Shown here: positions 1 through 6,025 of the stretch, in pieces
How the letters are laid out: every line of letters starts with the position of its first letter
How positions within the stretch are numbered: the stretch's first letter is position 1
Source: Pirellulales bacterium
Lineage (GTDB): Bacteria; Planctomycetota; Planctomycetia; Pirellulales; Thermoguttaceae
Direction: 5' to 3'
NCBI GenBank assembly: GCA_030607895.1
Contig: JAUWJC010000138.1
Span: 1-8,962, forward strand
DNA length: 8,962 bases
Made by a program: the position numbers and the translations under genes
The notes under the pieces: model-generated
What the model was told of the DNA's origin: nothing
The model's database searches: none
Seen by the model: only the letters and a program-made list of their open reading frames with translations

Positions 1-9
1 AGTTGTCAG
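1..9. repeat. Edge of a CAGTTGT-type heptamer repeat (possible)
   Basis: The window opens with AGTTGTCAG, which matches the heptamer unit CAGTTGT plus the first bases of the next unit. The same unit is tandemly repeated upstream of dnaX and, as its reverse complement, upstream of rpoN. Only one copy is visible because the window is cut, so an array here, about 22 bases before the dipeptidase start codon, is inferred from a partial match. Confidence 0.35.
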
Positions 10-31
10 GCTCAGAGGATCATTTGCAGCC

Positions 32-1405
32 ATGTGCGGTATAGACCAGTATCTGGAAGAGCAGTCGAAGCGGTTCGAGACGGAGTTTTGCGAGTTGCTG
101 CGAATTCCCAGCGTCAGTGCGGATCCGGCCTGTCGGGAGGACATCCGCCGGGCGGCCGACTGGGTGGCCGATCAGTTTCGCCGGATGGACTTCGCCACCG
201 AGATCATTCCCACGGCCGGCCATCCGCTGGTTTACGCCGAATCGACGCCGGTTGAGGGTGCCCCGACGGTTCTGGTCTACGGGCATTACGACGTTCAGCC
301 GCCCGATCCGCTGGACGAGTGGATTTCGCCACCGTTCGAGCCAACCCGACGCGACGGCAGTATCTTCGCCCGGGGCGCCACCGACGACAAAGGGCAGATG
401 CTCACCCACCTGAAGAGTGCCGAGGCCCACCTGGCGGTCAACGGCCGGTTGCCGCTGAATCTCAAGTACCTGATCGAGGGCGAAGAGGAGGTGGGCAGCA
501 GGAACCTGGAGCGGTTCATCGCCGAGAACACCGGCCGGCTGGCCTGCGATTGTGTGGTGATAAGCGACGGCAGCCAATTCGCGCCCGGCCGGCCGGCGAT
601 AGATTACGGCATCCGCGGCATTGCCTACTACGAGTTGCGGCTTGTGGGGCCGAAGCGCGACTTGCACTCCGGATCGTTCGGTGGACCGGTAACCAATCCG
701 GCCAACGCACTTGCGCGAATGCTTGCCGCACTGGTCGACCGGCAGGGCAAGATTCAAGTCCCCGGCTTTTACGACGACGTGATTCCGCTCTCCGATAGCG
801 AACGACAGCGGATAGCCGCACTGCCGTTCGACGAAGCGAAGTTCATGGAGCAGATAGGCGTGACGGGGCTTAGCGGCGAGTCGGGCTACTCGGCGCTCGA
901 GCAGCGTTGGGCCCGGCCCACCTGCGACATCTCCGGCCTGGCAAGCGGCTACCAGGGCGAAGGGGCCAAGACCGTGCTGCCGGCCACCGCCACGGGCAAG
1001 TTCAGCTTCCGGCTGGTGCCCAACCAGGACCCCAAGGAAATCACCCAAGCGCTTCGGTCCATGCTGGTGGAACTCTGCCCTCCCGGCATAACGATGGAAT
1101 TGATCGATCTGCACGGCTCACCCGGCGTACTAATTCCGCCGGATAGTCCCTACATGCGGGCGGCAGCCCGGGCGATCGAGCACGCTTTCGGTTGCCCGCC
1201 GGTCTTTACCCGCGAGGGCGGCTCCATCCCCGTTGTAGTGACCTTCCACGAGACGCTCCGAGTGGATACGCTACTGCTAGGCTGGGGTCAGGACGACGAC
1301 AACACGCACAGCCCCAACGAGAAGTTTTCGCTGGCCGACTTCCACCGCGGCATCAAGGCCAGCGCACGGCTGTGGACGGAGTTGAGCGACATGAAAAGCA
1401 AGTAA
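32..1405 (+). CDS. M20 family metallo-dipeptidase / carboxypeptidase-like hydrolase
   Basis: This 457-residue protein has the full layout of M20 peptidases of the carnosinase/PepV-like group. These are cytoplasmic enzymes that use two metal ions, usually zinc, to cleave dipeptides or release C-terminal amino acids. Likely metal and catalytic residues are visible: H85 and D87 in GHYDVQP (84-90), D118/D119 in GATDDKGQ, E152/E153 in EGEEEVGS, D179 in ISDG, and H426 in NTHSPNE near the C-terminus. The lid or dimerisation domain spans roughly residues 190-310 and carries LHSGSFGG with H212, which in relatives completes the partner's active site. There is no signal peptide. The ATG at 32 gives the usual family N-terminus, and AGAGGA at about 14-19 is a distant, weak ribosome site. 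A 125-base spacer with palindromes separates it from serS. The substrate cannot be read from sequence. Family assignment is secure; the exact activity is not. Confidence 0.93.
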   Translation: MCGIDQYLEEQSKRFETEFCELLRIPSVSADPACREDIRRAADWVADQFRRMDFATEIIPTAGHPLVYAESTPVEGAPTVLVYGHYDVQPPDPLDEWISPPFEPTRRDGSIFARGATDDKGQMLTHLKSAEAHLAVNGRLPLNLKYLIEGEEEVGSRNLERFIAENTGRLACDCVVISDGSQFAPGRPAIDYGIRGIAYYELRLVGPKRDLHSGSFGGPVTNPANALARMLAALVDRQGKIQVPGFYDDVIPLSDSERQRIAALPFDEAKFMEQIGVTGLSGESGYSALEQRWARPTCDISGLASGYQGEGAKTVLPATATGKFSFRLVPNQDPKEITQALRSMLVELCPPGITMELIDLHGSPGVLIPPDSPYMRAAARAIEHAFGCPPVFTREGGSIPVVVTFHETLRVDTLLLGWGQDDDNTHSPNEKFSLADFHRGIKASARLWTELSDMKSK

Positions 1406-1424
1406 GTGTAGGACAATTCCATAA

Positions 1425-1509
1425 CCTCGTTCCCAAGCTCTGCTTGGGAACGCACTTCAGGGGAGCTTTCCTCGTTCCCAAGTGGTGTTCCCAAGCAGAG
1501 CTTGGGAAC
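1425..1509. repeat. Two GTTCCCAAGC palindromes in mirrored arrangement
   Basis: Two near-identical hairpins lie between the dipeptidase and serS. The first has arms GTTCCCAAGC (1429-1438) and GCTTGGGAAC (1442-1451) around a TCT loop, extended by one more pair to CG...CG. The second (1487-1496 and 1500-1509) has the same arms around AGA, so the two 23-base units are exact reverse complements of each other. A third half copy, CCTCGTTCCCAAG (1470-1482), repeats the left flank of the first (1425-1437). No T-run follows, so a Rho-independent terminator is not shown, although the RNA would be strongly structured. This word recurs between genes in planctomycete and some cyanobacterial genomes, and out-of-frame translation of it yields spurious proteins. 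Confidence 0.85.
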
Positions 1510-1530
1510 AAGGAATAAAAACGTAGCACA

Positions 1531-2796
1531 ATGCTCGATCGCAAATTCATCGTCGAGAACGCCGAACTGGTTCAGCGGAACTGTGCAAACCGGGGACTCT
1601 CGGTCGACGTTGCCCGATTCGTCCAACTGGAAACCGACCGCAAGGCCAAACAGGCCGAGGTGGAAGAACTCAACCGGCAGGCCAACCTGGTATCCAAGTC
1701 GATCGGCAAGGCCAAGGACCAGGCCGAGCGCGAAGAGCGAAAAGCCGAAGGACGCAGGCTCCGCGACCAGGTGGCGGAAATGCGAGTCGCATTGGAATGG
1801 ATCGAAGCGGAACTGGACGCCATCCATCGCTCGATTCCCAACATGTCGCATCCCGACGCACCCGTCGGCGCCGACGACAAGGCCAATCTAAAATTGTTCC
1901 AGGGCAAAACGCCCCGGCCGCGGTTCGACTTCGAGCCGGCCGATCATGTTGCGTTGGGCGAGCGGCTGGGGCTGATGGACTTCGAGGCCGGGGCCCGGGT
2001 AGCGGGGCACGGGTTCTATTTCCTCAAGGGCGACGCCGTGCGGCTGGAGTTGGCCTTGCAGCAGTACGCGGTCGACATGCTCGCCGGCGAGGGCTTCACG
2101 CCCGTCACCACACCCGACCTGGCACGAAACGACGTCCTGGAAGGTACCGGATACATTCCCCGCGGGCCGGAAACGCAAATCTATAGCATCGAAAACAGCG
2201 ATCTGAGCCTGATCGCCACGGCCGAGATACCGCTGGGTGGCCTGCTGGCCGGGCAAACCGTCGACGCCGACGAGTTGCCCATCAAGCTCTGCGGCATCAG
2301 CCATTGTTTCCGCACCGAGGCCGGCGCGCACGGCAAGGCCACCCGGGGCCTCTACCGAGTGCATCAGTTCACAAAGATCGAGATGTTCGCCTTTACGTTG
2401 CCCGACGGGAGCGACGCGATGCTCGACCACCTTCGCGACATGGAATGCCGGCTGTTCGACGGCCTGGAGATTCCCTACCGGGTGGTGGACACGGCCACGG
2501 GCGACCTGGGCGGACCGGCCTACCGCAAGTTCGACCTGGAGGCCTGGATGCCCGGCCGAGGCGAGTTCGGCGAAGTAACCAGCACATCCAACTGCACCGA
2601 CTACCAGGCCCGACGCCTGGGCATCCGCTACCGCACCAAGGGCGAAAAGGGAACACGGTTCCTGCACACCCTAAATGGTACGGCCATCGCCATCAGCCGA
2701 GCCCTGATCGCCATTCTGGAAAACGGCCAAAACGCCGACGGCTCCGTGACGATCCCCAAGGTGCTCCAGCCGCTGGTGGGTAAAGAGTTGATGTAA
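1531..2796 (+). CDS. serS: Seryl-tRNA synthetase
   Basis: A class II aminoacyl-tRNA synthetase that charges tRNA-Ser (and tRNA-Sec) with serine in the cytoplasm. At 421 residues it has the normal bacterial length. Residues about 27-100 form the charged, helical N-terminal tRNA-binding arm (long antiparallel coiled coil). The catalytic core shows TAEIPL (230-235), motif 2 from C259-FRTEAG with R261 and E263 through TRGLYRVHQF (271-280), the TSTSNCTDYQARR serine-site segment (350-362), and motif 3 HTLNGTAIAISRALIAILEN (379-398) with R390. The ATG at 1531 gives the canonical start MLDRKFIVEN. AAGGAA at 1510-1515 is about 15 bases upstream, far for a Shine-Dalgarno site. The last bases are unusual: GAGTTGAT (2785-2792) is the left target duplication of a transposable element, and the element's first bases complete the final ATG codon and provide the TAA stop. 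The enzyme core is untouched. Confidence 0.97.
   Translation: MLDRKFIVENAELVQRNCANRGLSVDVARFVQLETDRKAKQAEVEELNRQANLVSKSIGKAKDQAEREERKAEGRRLRDQVAEMRVALEWIEAELDAIHRSIPNMSHPDAPVGADDKANLKLFQGKTPRPRFDFEPADHVALGERLGLMDFEAGARVAGHGFYFLKGDAVRLELALQQYAVDMLAGEGFTPVTTPDLARNDVLEGTGYIPRGPETQIYSIENSDLSLIATAEIPLGGLLAGQTVDADELPIKLCGISHCFRTEAGAHGKATRGLYRVHQFTKIEMFAFTLPDGSDAMLDHLRDMECRLFDGLEIPYRVVDTATGDLGGPAYRKFDLEAWMPGRGEFGEVTSTSNCTDYQARRLGIRYRTKGEKGTRFLHTLNGTAIAISRALIAILENGQNADGSVTIPKVLQPLVGKELM
2785..2792. repeat. Left 8-bp target-site duplication of the MITE
   Basis: GAGTTGAT here abuts the left terminal inverted repeat and recurs exactly at 3257-3264, directly after the right terminal repeat. It lies in the last serS codons (Lys-Glu-Leu-Met). 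Confidence 0.85.
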
Positions 2797-2860
2797 CCGT
2801 TCACGGGCACGATGGAATCAGGCCACGGATGAAACACGGATCAAACACGGATAGACAAGA

Positions 2861-2874
2861 GGAAAGGGAAGGGA
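2861..2874. repeat. Purine-rich direct repeat, copy inside the MITE
   Basis: GGAAAGGGAAGGGA at 2861-2874 recurs in the same orientation at 3269-3282, outside the right end of the element. Both copies are preceded a little upstream by GATAG. One copy is inside and one outside the element, so it is not part of the target duplication; it is either a common dispersed word or a trace of an earlier duplication. Confidence 0.6.
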
Positions 2875-2966
2875 GAGGGTGTTTTGATACATCTTGATAT
2901 TTCTACTGTCTGAGTTTTGAATCAACCGAGCTCAATGGCAACACAGTAGTTATAGGGTCTTGATCT

Positions 2967-3074
2967 ACCACGAAGAACACGAAGTACACGAAGAGAAGGA
3001 TGAATAGACATCGAGAAAACACGGTTTATCAACTAGACATTTCCTTACTTCGTGCTCTTCGTGTTCTTCGTGGT
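2967..3074. repeat. Inner inverted repeat of CACGAAGAA-type words
   Basis: Arms at 2967-3000 and 3041-3074 are 34 bases each and separated by 40 bases. The outer 18 bases (ACCACGAAGAACACGAAG) match perfectly as reverse complements; the rest match partly. The unit is about 9 bases (CACGAAGAA, CACGAAGTA). This dispersed word is common between genes of planctomycetes and other environmental bacteria, and out-of-frame reading gives strings such as KTTKNTKSTK. It sits centrally in the MITE and would form a hairpin in single-stranded DNA or RNA. Confidence 0.85.
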
Positions 3075-3256
3075 TTTCTGAAGGAATTGACGAAACGTCT
3101 TGGACAGAAAGACCTTCTGTTGATTATGAGTTTCAAGCAGTAGAACTATGTTGATGTCGTGCCGGACGCGAATGAGGTGGTACTCGAAATCCGGACCCTT
3201 GATCCGTGTTTCATCCGTGTTTGATCCGTGGCCGAGATAATCCCGTGAACGGTTAC

Positions 3257-3264
3257 GAGTTGAT
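3257..3264. repeat. Right 8-bp target-site duplication of the MITE
   Basis: GAGTTGAT directly follows the right terminal inverted repeat and exactly matches 2785-2792 at the end of serS. Confidence 0.85.
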
Positions 3265-3322
3265 AGAGGGAAAGGGAAGGGAAAAGGGGGGAACGCTGGG
3301 GCCAGACCTAGCCGCATTTAAT

Positions 3323-3327
3323 GGAGG
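3323..3327 (+). promoter_or_regulatory. Strong Shine-Dalgarno site (GGAGG)
   Basis: GGAGG lies 8 bases before the ATG at 3336 and fixes that start. The following gene has the same GGAGGGT context, whereas dnaX, recR and serS lack a good site, so the two genes share a translation-start style unlike the rest of the window. Confidence 0.75.
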
Positions 3328-3335
3328 GTTAACCA

Positions 3336-3647
3336 ATGGTGAAGATATTGGATGATGCCGACGATGCCGTCGATCAGGTAGCCACGGCTTTAGAGGCGTA
3401 CGAGACATCACACAAAGGGTCGGAATGCTTCGTGCGTCGCTACAATCCAGCATCAATTCGCGTCAAAATCGTGGACACAACGTTTCACGGACGTTCCAAA
3501 GGAGAGAGGCACGATTATGCACGTCGTTTCCTCCGTACCTTGCCGGAAGACGTATTATCGCAGATTTCCGTTCTGCTATGTCTTGAACCGGATGAGAGTT
3601 CCTTGCTTAACTTGGAGTTTCATGATCCGTCGCGTTCGTACCTATAG
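3336..3647 (+). CDS. Small conserved-looking protein of unknown function
   Basis: A 103-residue soluble protein that I cannot assign to a named family. It starts with an acidic amphipathic helix (about residues 5-25, DDADDAVDQVATALEAYE), then two likely beta strands (SECFVRRY, and SIRVKIVD at about 40-47), a basic loop HGRSKGERHD, a helix YARRFLRTLPEDV, a hydrophobic strand ISVLLCLEPDE (about 77-87) and a tail LNLEFHDPSRSYL. The pattern is a compact alpha/beta fold with no membrane segment or zinc site. It resembles in style small hypothetical proteins I recall from planctomycete genomes, but that is memory and not a match. Translation is supported by the GGAGG site 8 bases upstream. The sequence is visibly less GC-rich than serS or rpoN. 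It begins 72 bases right of the MITE duplication and ends 51 bases before the PH-domain gene, so the two are probably co-transcribed. Confidence 0.72.
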   Translation: MVKILDDADDAVDQVATALEAYETSHKGSECFVRRYNPASIRVKIVDTTFHGRSKGERHDYARRFLRTLPEDVLSQISVLLCLEPDESSLLNLEFHDPSRSYL

Positions 3648-3683
3648 CGCGGCCAGGTTTGTTTTACATCTGACGGTCAATTT

Positions 3684-3688
3684 GGAGG
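3684..3688 (+). promoter_or_regulatory. Shine-Dalgarno site (GGAGG) of the PH-domain gene
   Basis: GGAGG 10 bases before the ATG at 3699 supports that start, which also places the first zinc-ribbon cysteine at residue 3. Confidence 0.7.
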
Positions 3689-3698
3689 GTCCGATCTG

Positions 3699-4367
3699 AT
3701 GAGATGTCCGAAGTGCGGCGACGAGGTTTTTGAGGAGGCGGTCTATTGCCACAAGTGCGGAGCGAGGCTCGACACCTACGAGAATTCGTTGTCGCCGCCT
3801 GGTGGGGAAGAAGTCGAGCCGGTGGGCGGACCTATTGAGCAATTCAAAGGAGCAGCAGCCGAGCGGCGCGAGGCGGCCGCCGAACCCGAAGAAGAACTCT
3901 GGCAAGGGGGTTACGCTACCAGGGCAATGGTCGGGGCGTGGATCGTCACCGTGCTGGTTACGATCGGTCTGTTCGTGGTGGCTATTTGGGCCGGATGGGG
4001 CGCAACCGGCTGGAAAATCGTCTTGGTGCTGATGCTGTTGGTCTGGCTCTACCAATTCGTCGTGTTGGCCCGGCGCAAGCTGGGCGTCCGCTACCGCCTG
4101 ACCTCCGAGCGGTTCTTCCACGAAGTGGGTATCTTGCGGCACGTGACCGACCGGATCGAGGCAATCGACATGGACGACGTCGCTTTCGAGCAGACGCTGT
4201 TGGAACGCCTGGTCGGCGTGGGAACCATCCACATCACGTCAAGCGACCGGAGCCATCCGGAACTTTCCATCCGGGGCATCGAGAACGTCAAGGAGGTCGC
4301 ACGGATGATTGACGAGGCCCGGCACAAAGAGCGAATACGCCGCGGCCTGCACATCGAGGCGATCTAA
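3699..4367 (+). CDS. Zinc-ribbon, two-TM membrane protein with bacterial PH-like domain
   Basis: The 222-residue protein has three parts. Residues 1-22 form a short zinc ribbon with two CxxC pairs, C3/C6 and C17/C20. An acidic, Ala/Glu/Pro-rich linker (about 30-68) follows. Two hydrophobic helices at about 76-98 and 105-125 predict a membrane hairpin, with the zinc ribbon and the C-terminal domain on the same, probably cytoplasmic, side. From about 129 (KLGVRYRLTSERFFHEVG) to about 207 it matches the bacterial PH-like domain of YdbS/DUF304 type proteins, with the typical RIEAIDMDDV and GTIHITSSD strands and an ENVKEVARMIDEAR final helix. The function of this family is unknown; membrane-associated scaffolding is often suggested. 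It is preceded by GGAGG, probably shares a transcript with the small gene upstream, and its stop codon runs straight into the heptamer inverted repeat shared with rpoN. Confidence 0.88.
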   Translation: MRCPKCGDEVFEEAVYCHKCGARLDTYENSLSPPGGEEVEPVGGPIEQFKGAAAERREAAAEPEEELWQGGYATRAMVGAWIVTVLVTIGLFVVAIWAGWGATGWKIVLVLMLLVWLYQFVVLARRKLGVRYRLTSERFFHEVGILRHVTDRIEAIDMDDVAFEQTLLERLVGVGTIHITSSDRSHPELSIRGIENVKEVARMIDEARHKERIRRGLHIEAI

Positions 4368-4473
4368 GGAAGGATGAGGGATGAGGGATGAGGGATGAAG
4401 GATGATGCCAGTACGCCGGCTTGCTAGTTCTTCCTCCTTCTCTATCCTTCATCCTTCCTCCTTCATCCTTCCT
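4367..4473. terminator. Large GGATGA-heptamer inverted repeat between convergent genes; possible bidirectional terminator
   Basis: Five tandem heptamers RGGATGA (4371-4405) face, across a 25-base spacer (4406-4430), an opposite run of degenerate heptamers TCATCCT / TCCTCCT / CTATCCT (about 4435-4469). The outermost 11 bases, AGGAAGGATGA (4367-4377) and TCATCCTTCCT (4463-4473), are exact reverse complements, and the rest pairs with mismatches. The structure fills the 95 bases between the stop codons of the PH-domain gene and rpoN, and it includes the rpoN stop itself. Its place between convergent genes suggests transcription termination for both. There is no T-run, so the terminator role is inferred; the inverted repeat is directly visible. 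Confidence 0.65.
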
Positions 4474-5953
4474 CAAGGCTCCAATCGCGGCGCTGACGGG
4501 AGCTGGGGATATTCATTGCCTTGCGGTACTTGGTCACCGTGCGACGTGCGACCGTGACGCCGGCGGCCGCAAGCTGCTTGACGAGGTCTTCGTCGCTGAA
4601 GGGATGCTGTTTGTCTTCGTTGTCGATGATCTCTTGCAGCTTCAGCCGCACGGTGTCCCAGGCGACTTCTTCGCCGTCGCTGGACACGGTGCCGCCCACG
4701 AAGAACCGCCTCAGGGGAAATATGCCGCGGGCTGTCTGAATCCACTTGTCGTCGACCGCCCGGCTGACCGTTGTCACGTGCACGCCCACCTTATCGGCAA
4801 TTTGCTGCATTTTCAGCGGCTCGATTGCCTCGGGACCCTTGTTGAGGAACTCGACCTGGTGGTCGACGATAGCCTGCGACACCTTGGTGAGCGTGTTGCG
4901 CCGCTGTTGGATCGAGTCGATTAGCCACTGGGCGGAATTCACTTTCCGCTTAATGTACTCGCGGGTTTCGTCGTTGGTGTCGGAACTCATCAACAGCTTG
5001 CGGTAGTATGGGCTGATGAACAAACTGGGCGTGTGGGTGTCTTCCAGCCGGACCTTGTAGCCGTCGCCCTCGACCGGATCGATGAATACATCGGGTGTGA
5101 CGGCAGGCACGTGGACGTCGGTGAAGTCGGCACCCGGCTTGGGATTCAGCTTGCGAAGCTCGGCGACCGTTTCCTGAATCAACTCGATTGAGTAGCCCGT
5201 GCGGCGGGAAATGACCGGAAGCCGGTTGTGCTCCAGGTCCTGCAGATGACTGGAGATCAGCGTCTGAAGCTGCTCGTGGTAGGGCATGCCCGGCGTCAGT
5301 TGCAAAAGCAGACACTCCCGCAGGTCGCGAGCACCGATGCCCGGCGGATCGAGCTTCTGTACTTTTTCCAGAGCGCGTCGGGCCAGTGCCCGATCATCCT
5401 CGGTTGCCTCCATGCCCAACAGGTCGTCCAAGCTGCCCTGCAAGTAGCCGTTGGAGGCGAGGTTGTAGATGATCCGGTTGGCCATCTCCCGCAGCGCGGG
5501 CTCCAGGTCGAACCATCCCAACTGGTCGTGAAGGTAGTCTTCAAGCGATTGAGGCCGAGCGGTCATGTTGGCCATGGCGTCGTGCCTGCGCTGACCGTCT
5601 TCCTCGATACGTCCGCGTGAAGGCCGCGACCGCTCCTCGAAATGGTCGGGCCACTCCTCGTCCAGCTTCAACAGTCGCTCGAAATCATCCTCGTTGTCCT
5701 TGGTTTCGTCGATTATCAACTCGCGCTCTTCGTCGGTCGGCGCGTCGGGTGATTCCACCTCCTCGACCTGCTCGCTGGGCAGGTCCGGGTCGGACTCCGC
5801 CATCTCCAGGATGGGGTTCTCCTCCATCTCCTGCTCGATCCGCTCCTGAAGCGCCATGATCGGCAACTGCAGAATCTCCATCGACTGGATCATCCGCGGA
5901 GCCAGCACCTGCTTCTGCACTAGTCGGAGTTCTTGACCGAGCGAAAGTCGCAT
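4463..5953 (-). CDS. rpoN: RNA polymerase sigma-54 factor
   Basis: This 496-residue protein directs RNA polymerase to -24/-12 promoters that are opened by AAA+ enhancer-binding activators. Region I is complete (residues 1-50), with the hydrophobic/Gln-rich pattern LGQELRLVQKQVLAP and SMEILQLPIMAL that contacts activators. Region II (about 52-110) is highly acidic. The core-binding domain follows, with LDPPGIGARDLRECLLLQL (201-219). The DNA-binding part has a helix-turn-helix at about 382-400 (MQQIADKVGVHVTTVSRAV) and the RpoN box ARRTVTKYR at 469-477, which reads the -24 element. The C-terminal tail DWSLEEG goes beyond the usual end near SRQRR, and its last codons and TGA stop are made from the GGATGA repeat. 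The ATG at 5953 gives the canonical MRLSLGQ start without a well-spaced Shine-Dalgarno site. It lies 72 bases downstream of recR in the same direction, with a heptamer array between them. Confidence 0.97.
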   Translation of the reverse strand: MRLSLGQELRLVQKQVLAPRMIQSMEILQLPIMALQERIEQEMEENPILEMAESDPDLPSEQVEEVESPDAPTDEERELIIDETKDNEDDFERLLKLDEEWPDHFEERSRPSRGRIEEDGQRRHDAMANMTARPQSLEDYLHDQLGWFDLEPALREMANRIIYNLASNGYLQGSLDDLLGMEATEDDRALARRALEKVQKLDPPGIGARDLRECLLLQLTPGMPYHEQLQTLISSHLQDLEHNRLPVISRRTGYSIELIQETVAELRKLNPKPGADFTDVHVPAVTPDVFIDPVEGDGYKVRLEDTHTPSLFISPYYRKLLMSSDTNDETREYIKRKVNSAQWLIDSIQQRRNTLTKVSQAIVDHQVEFLNKGPEAIEPLKMQQIADKVGVHVTTVSRAVDDKWIQTARGIFPLRRFFVGGTVSSDGEEVAWDTVRLKLQEIIDNEDKQHPFSDEDLVKQLAAAGVTVARRTVTKYRKAMNIPSSRQRRDWSLEEG

Positions 5954-5993
5954 TCCGTAATACCCGAATCTCGGAAAACCGAAACCCTACGCA

Positions 5994-6021
5994 CTGACAA
6001 CTGATAACTGATAACTGACAA
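5994..6021. repeat. Four-unit heptamer array (CTGAYAA) between recR and rpoN
   Basis: Four exact 7-base units read on the + strand: CTGACAA (5994), CTGATAA (6001), CTGATAA (6008), CTGACAA (6015). The array begins 40 bases upstream of the rpoN start and ends 4 bases before the recR stop codon. On the transcribed strand it reads TTGTCAG/TTATCAG, the complement of what the dnaX leader carries on the same mRNA. Confidence 0.85.
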
Positions 6022-6025
6022 CTAC

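Larger units (their letters stand above)
2822..3232. repeat. Nested inverted repeat of CACGGATGAAA-type words
   Basis: Arms at 2822-2852 and 3202-3232 are each 31 bases. Each consists of 11-base units (CACGGATGAAA and CACGGATCAAA) followed by a final CACGGAT. The left arm and the reverse complement of the right arm differ at only two positions, where the GAAA and CAAA units are swapped. They lie just inside the MITE ends at slightly different distances (14 and 9 bases beyond the 15-bp termini). Confidence 0.85.
2793..3256. mobile_element. Non-autonomous IS66-like element (MITE), 464 bp
   Basis: The element begins GTAACCGTTCACGGG (2793-2807) and ends with the exact reverse complement CCCGTGAACGGTTAC (3242-3256), a perfect 15-bp terminal inverted repeat. 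Both sides are flanked without a gap by the 8-bp direct repeat GAGTTGAT (2785-2792 and 3257-3264). Ends starting GTAA together with 8-bp target duplications are known features of the IS66 family, so a miniature element moved by an IS66-type transposase is the best reading. It encodes no transposase and I see no convincing gene inside; the interior is visibly richer in A+T than the flanking genes. Nested inverted repeats of CACGGATGAAA and CACGAAGAA words fill much of it. This is also the only gene-free stretch above 300 bases in the window. The perfect ends and duplication suggest a fairly recent insertion. Confidence 0.82.

Noticed and set aside
20..1114. Long open frame on the - strand opposite the dipeptidase
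   Set aside because: It mirrors a gene with clear M20 motifs; its translation is low-complexity in the way GC-rich antisense frames are and shows no recognisable domain.
1429..1509. Rho-independent terminator after the dipeptidase
   Set aside because: The hairpins are strong but neither is followed by a T-run; it is reported only as a repeat.
1288..1851. - strand frame spanning the palindromes between the dipeptidase and serS
   Set aside because: It is made of the GTTCCCAAGC repeat read in a chance frame plus the antisense of serS; the repeat is known to give spurious proteins of this kind.
2121..2136. Sigma-54 promoter (TGGCAC match) inside serS
   Set aside because: The -24-like TGGCACG is present but no TTGC-type -12 element follows at the right spacing; the other TGGCAC matches in the window also lack a -12 element.
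1888..2667. - strand frame opposite serS
   Set aside because: It is an antisense shadow of the conserved synthetase core, without family motifs.
3045..3317. - strand 90-residue frame inside and beyond the MITE, considered as a GxxExxY-type or toxin remnant
   Set aside because: Its ends are translated repeat words (KTTKNTKSTK and a Pro/Phe tract from the purine-rich repeat), it crosses the element boundary, and the middle matches no family I recognise in any frame.
3317..3322. TTTAAT as a -10 promoter element for the small gene
   Set aside because: It directly abuts the Shine-Dalgarno site, so a transcript starting from it would lack that site; no -35 partner is seen.
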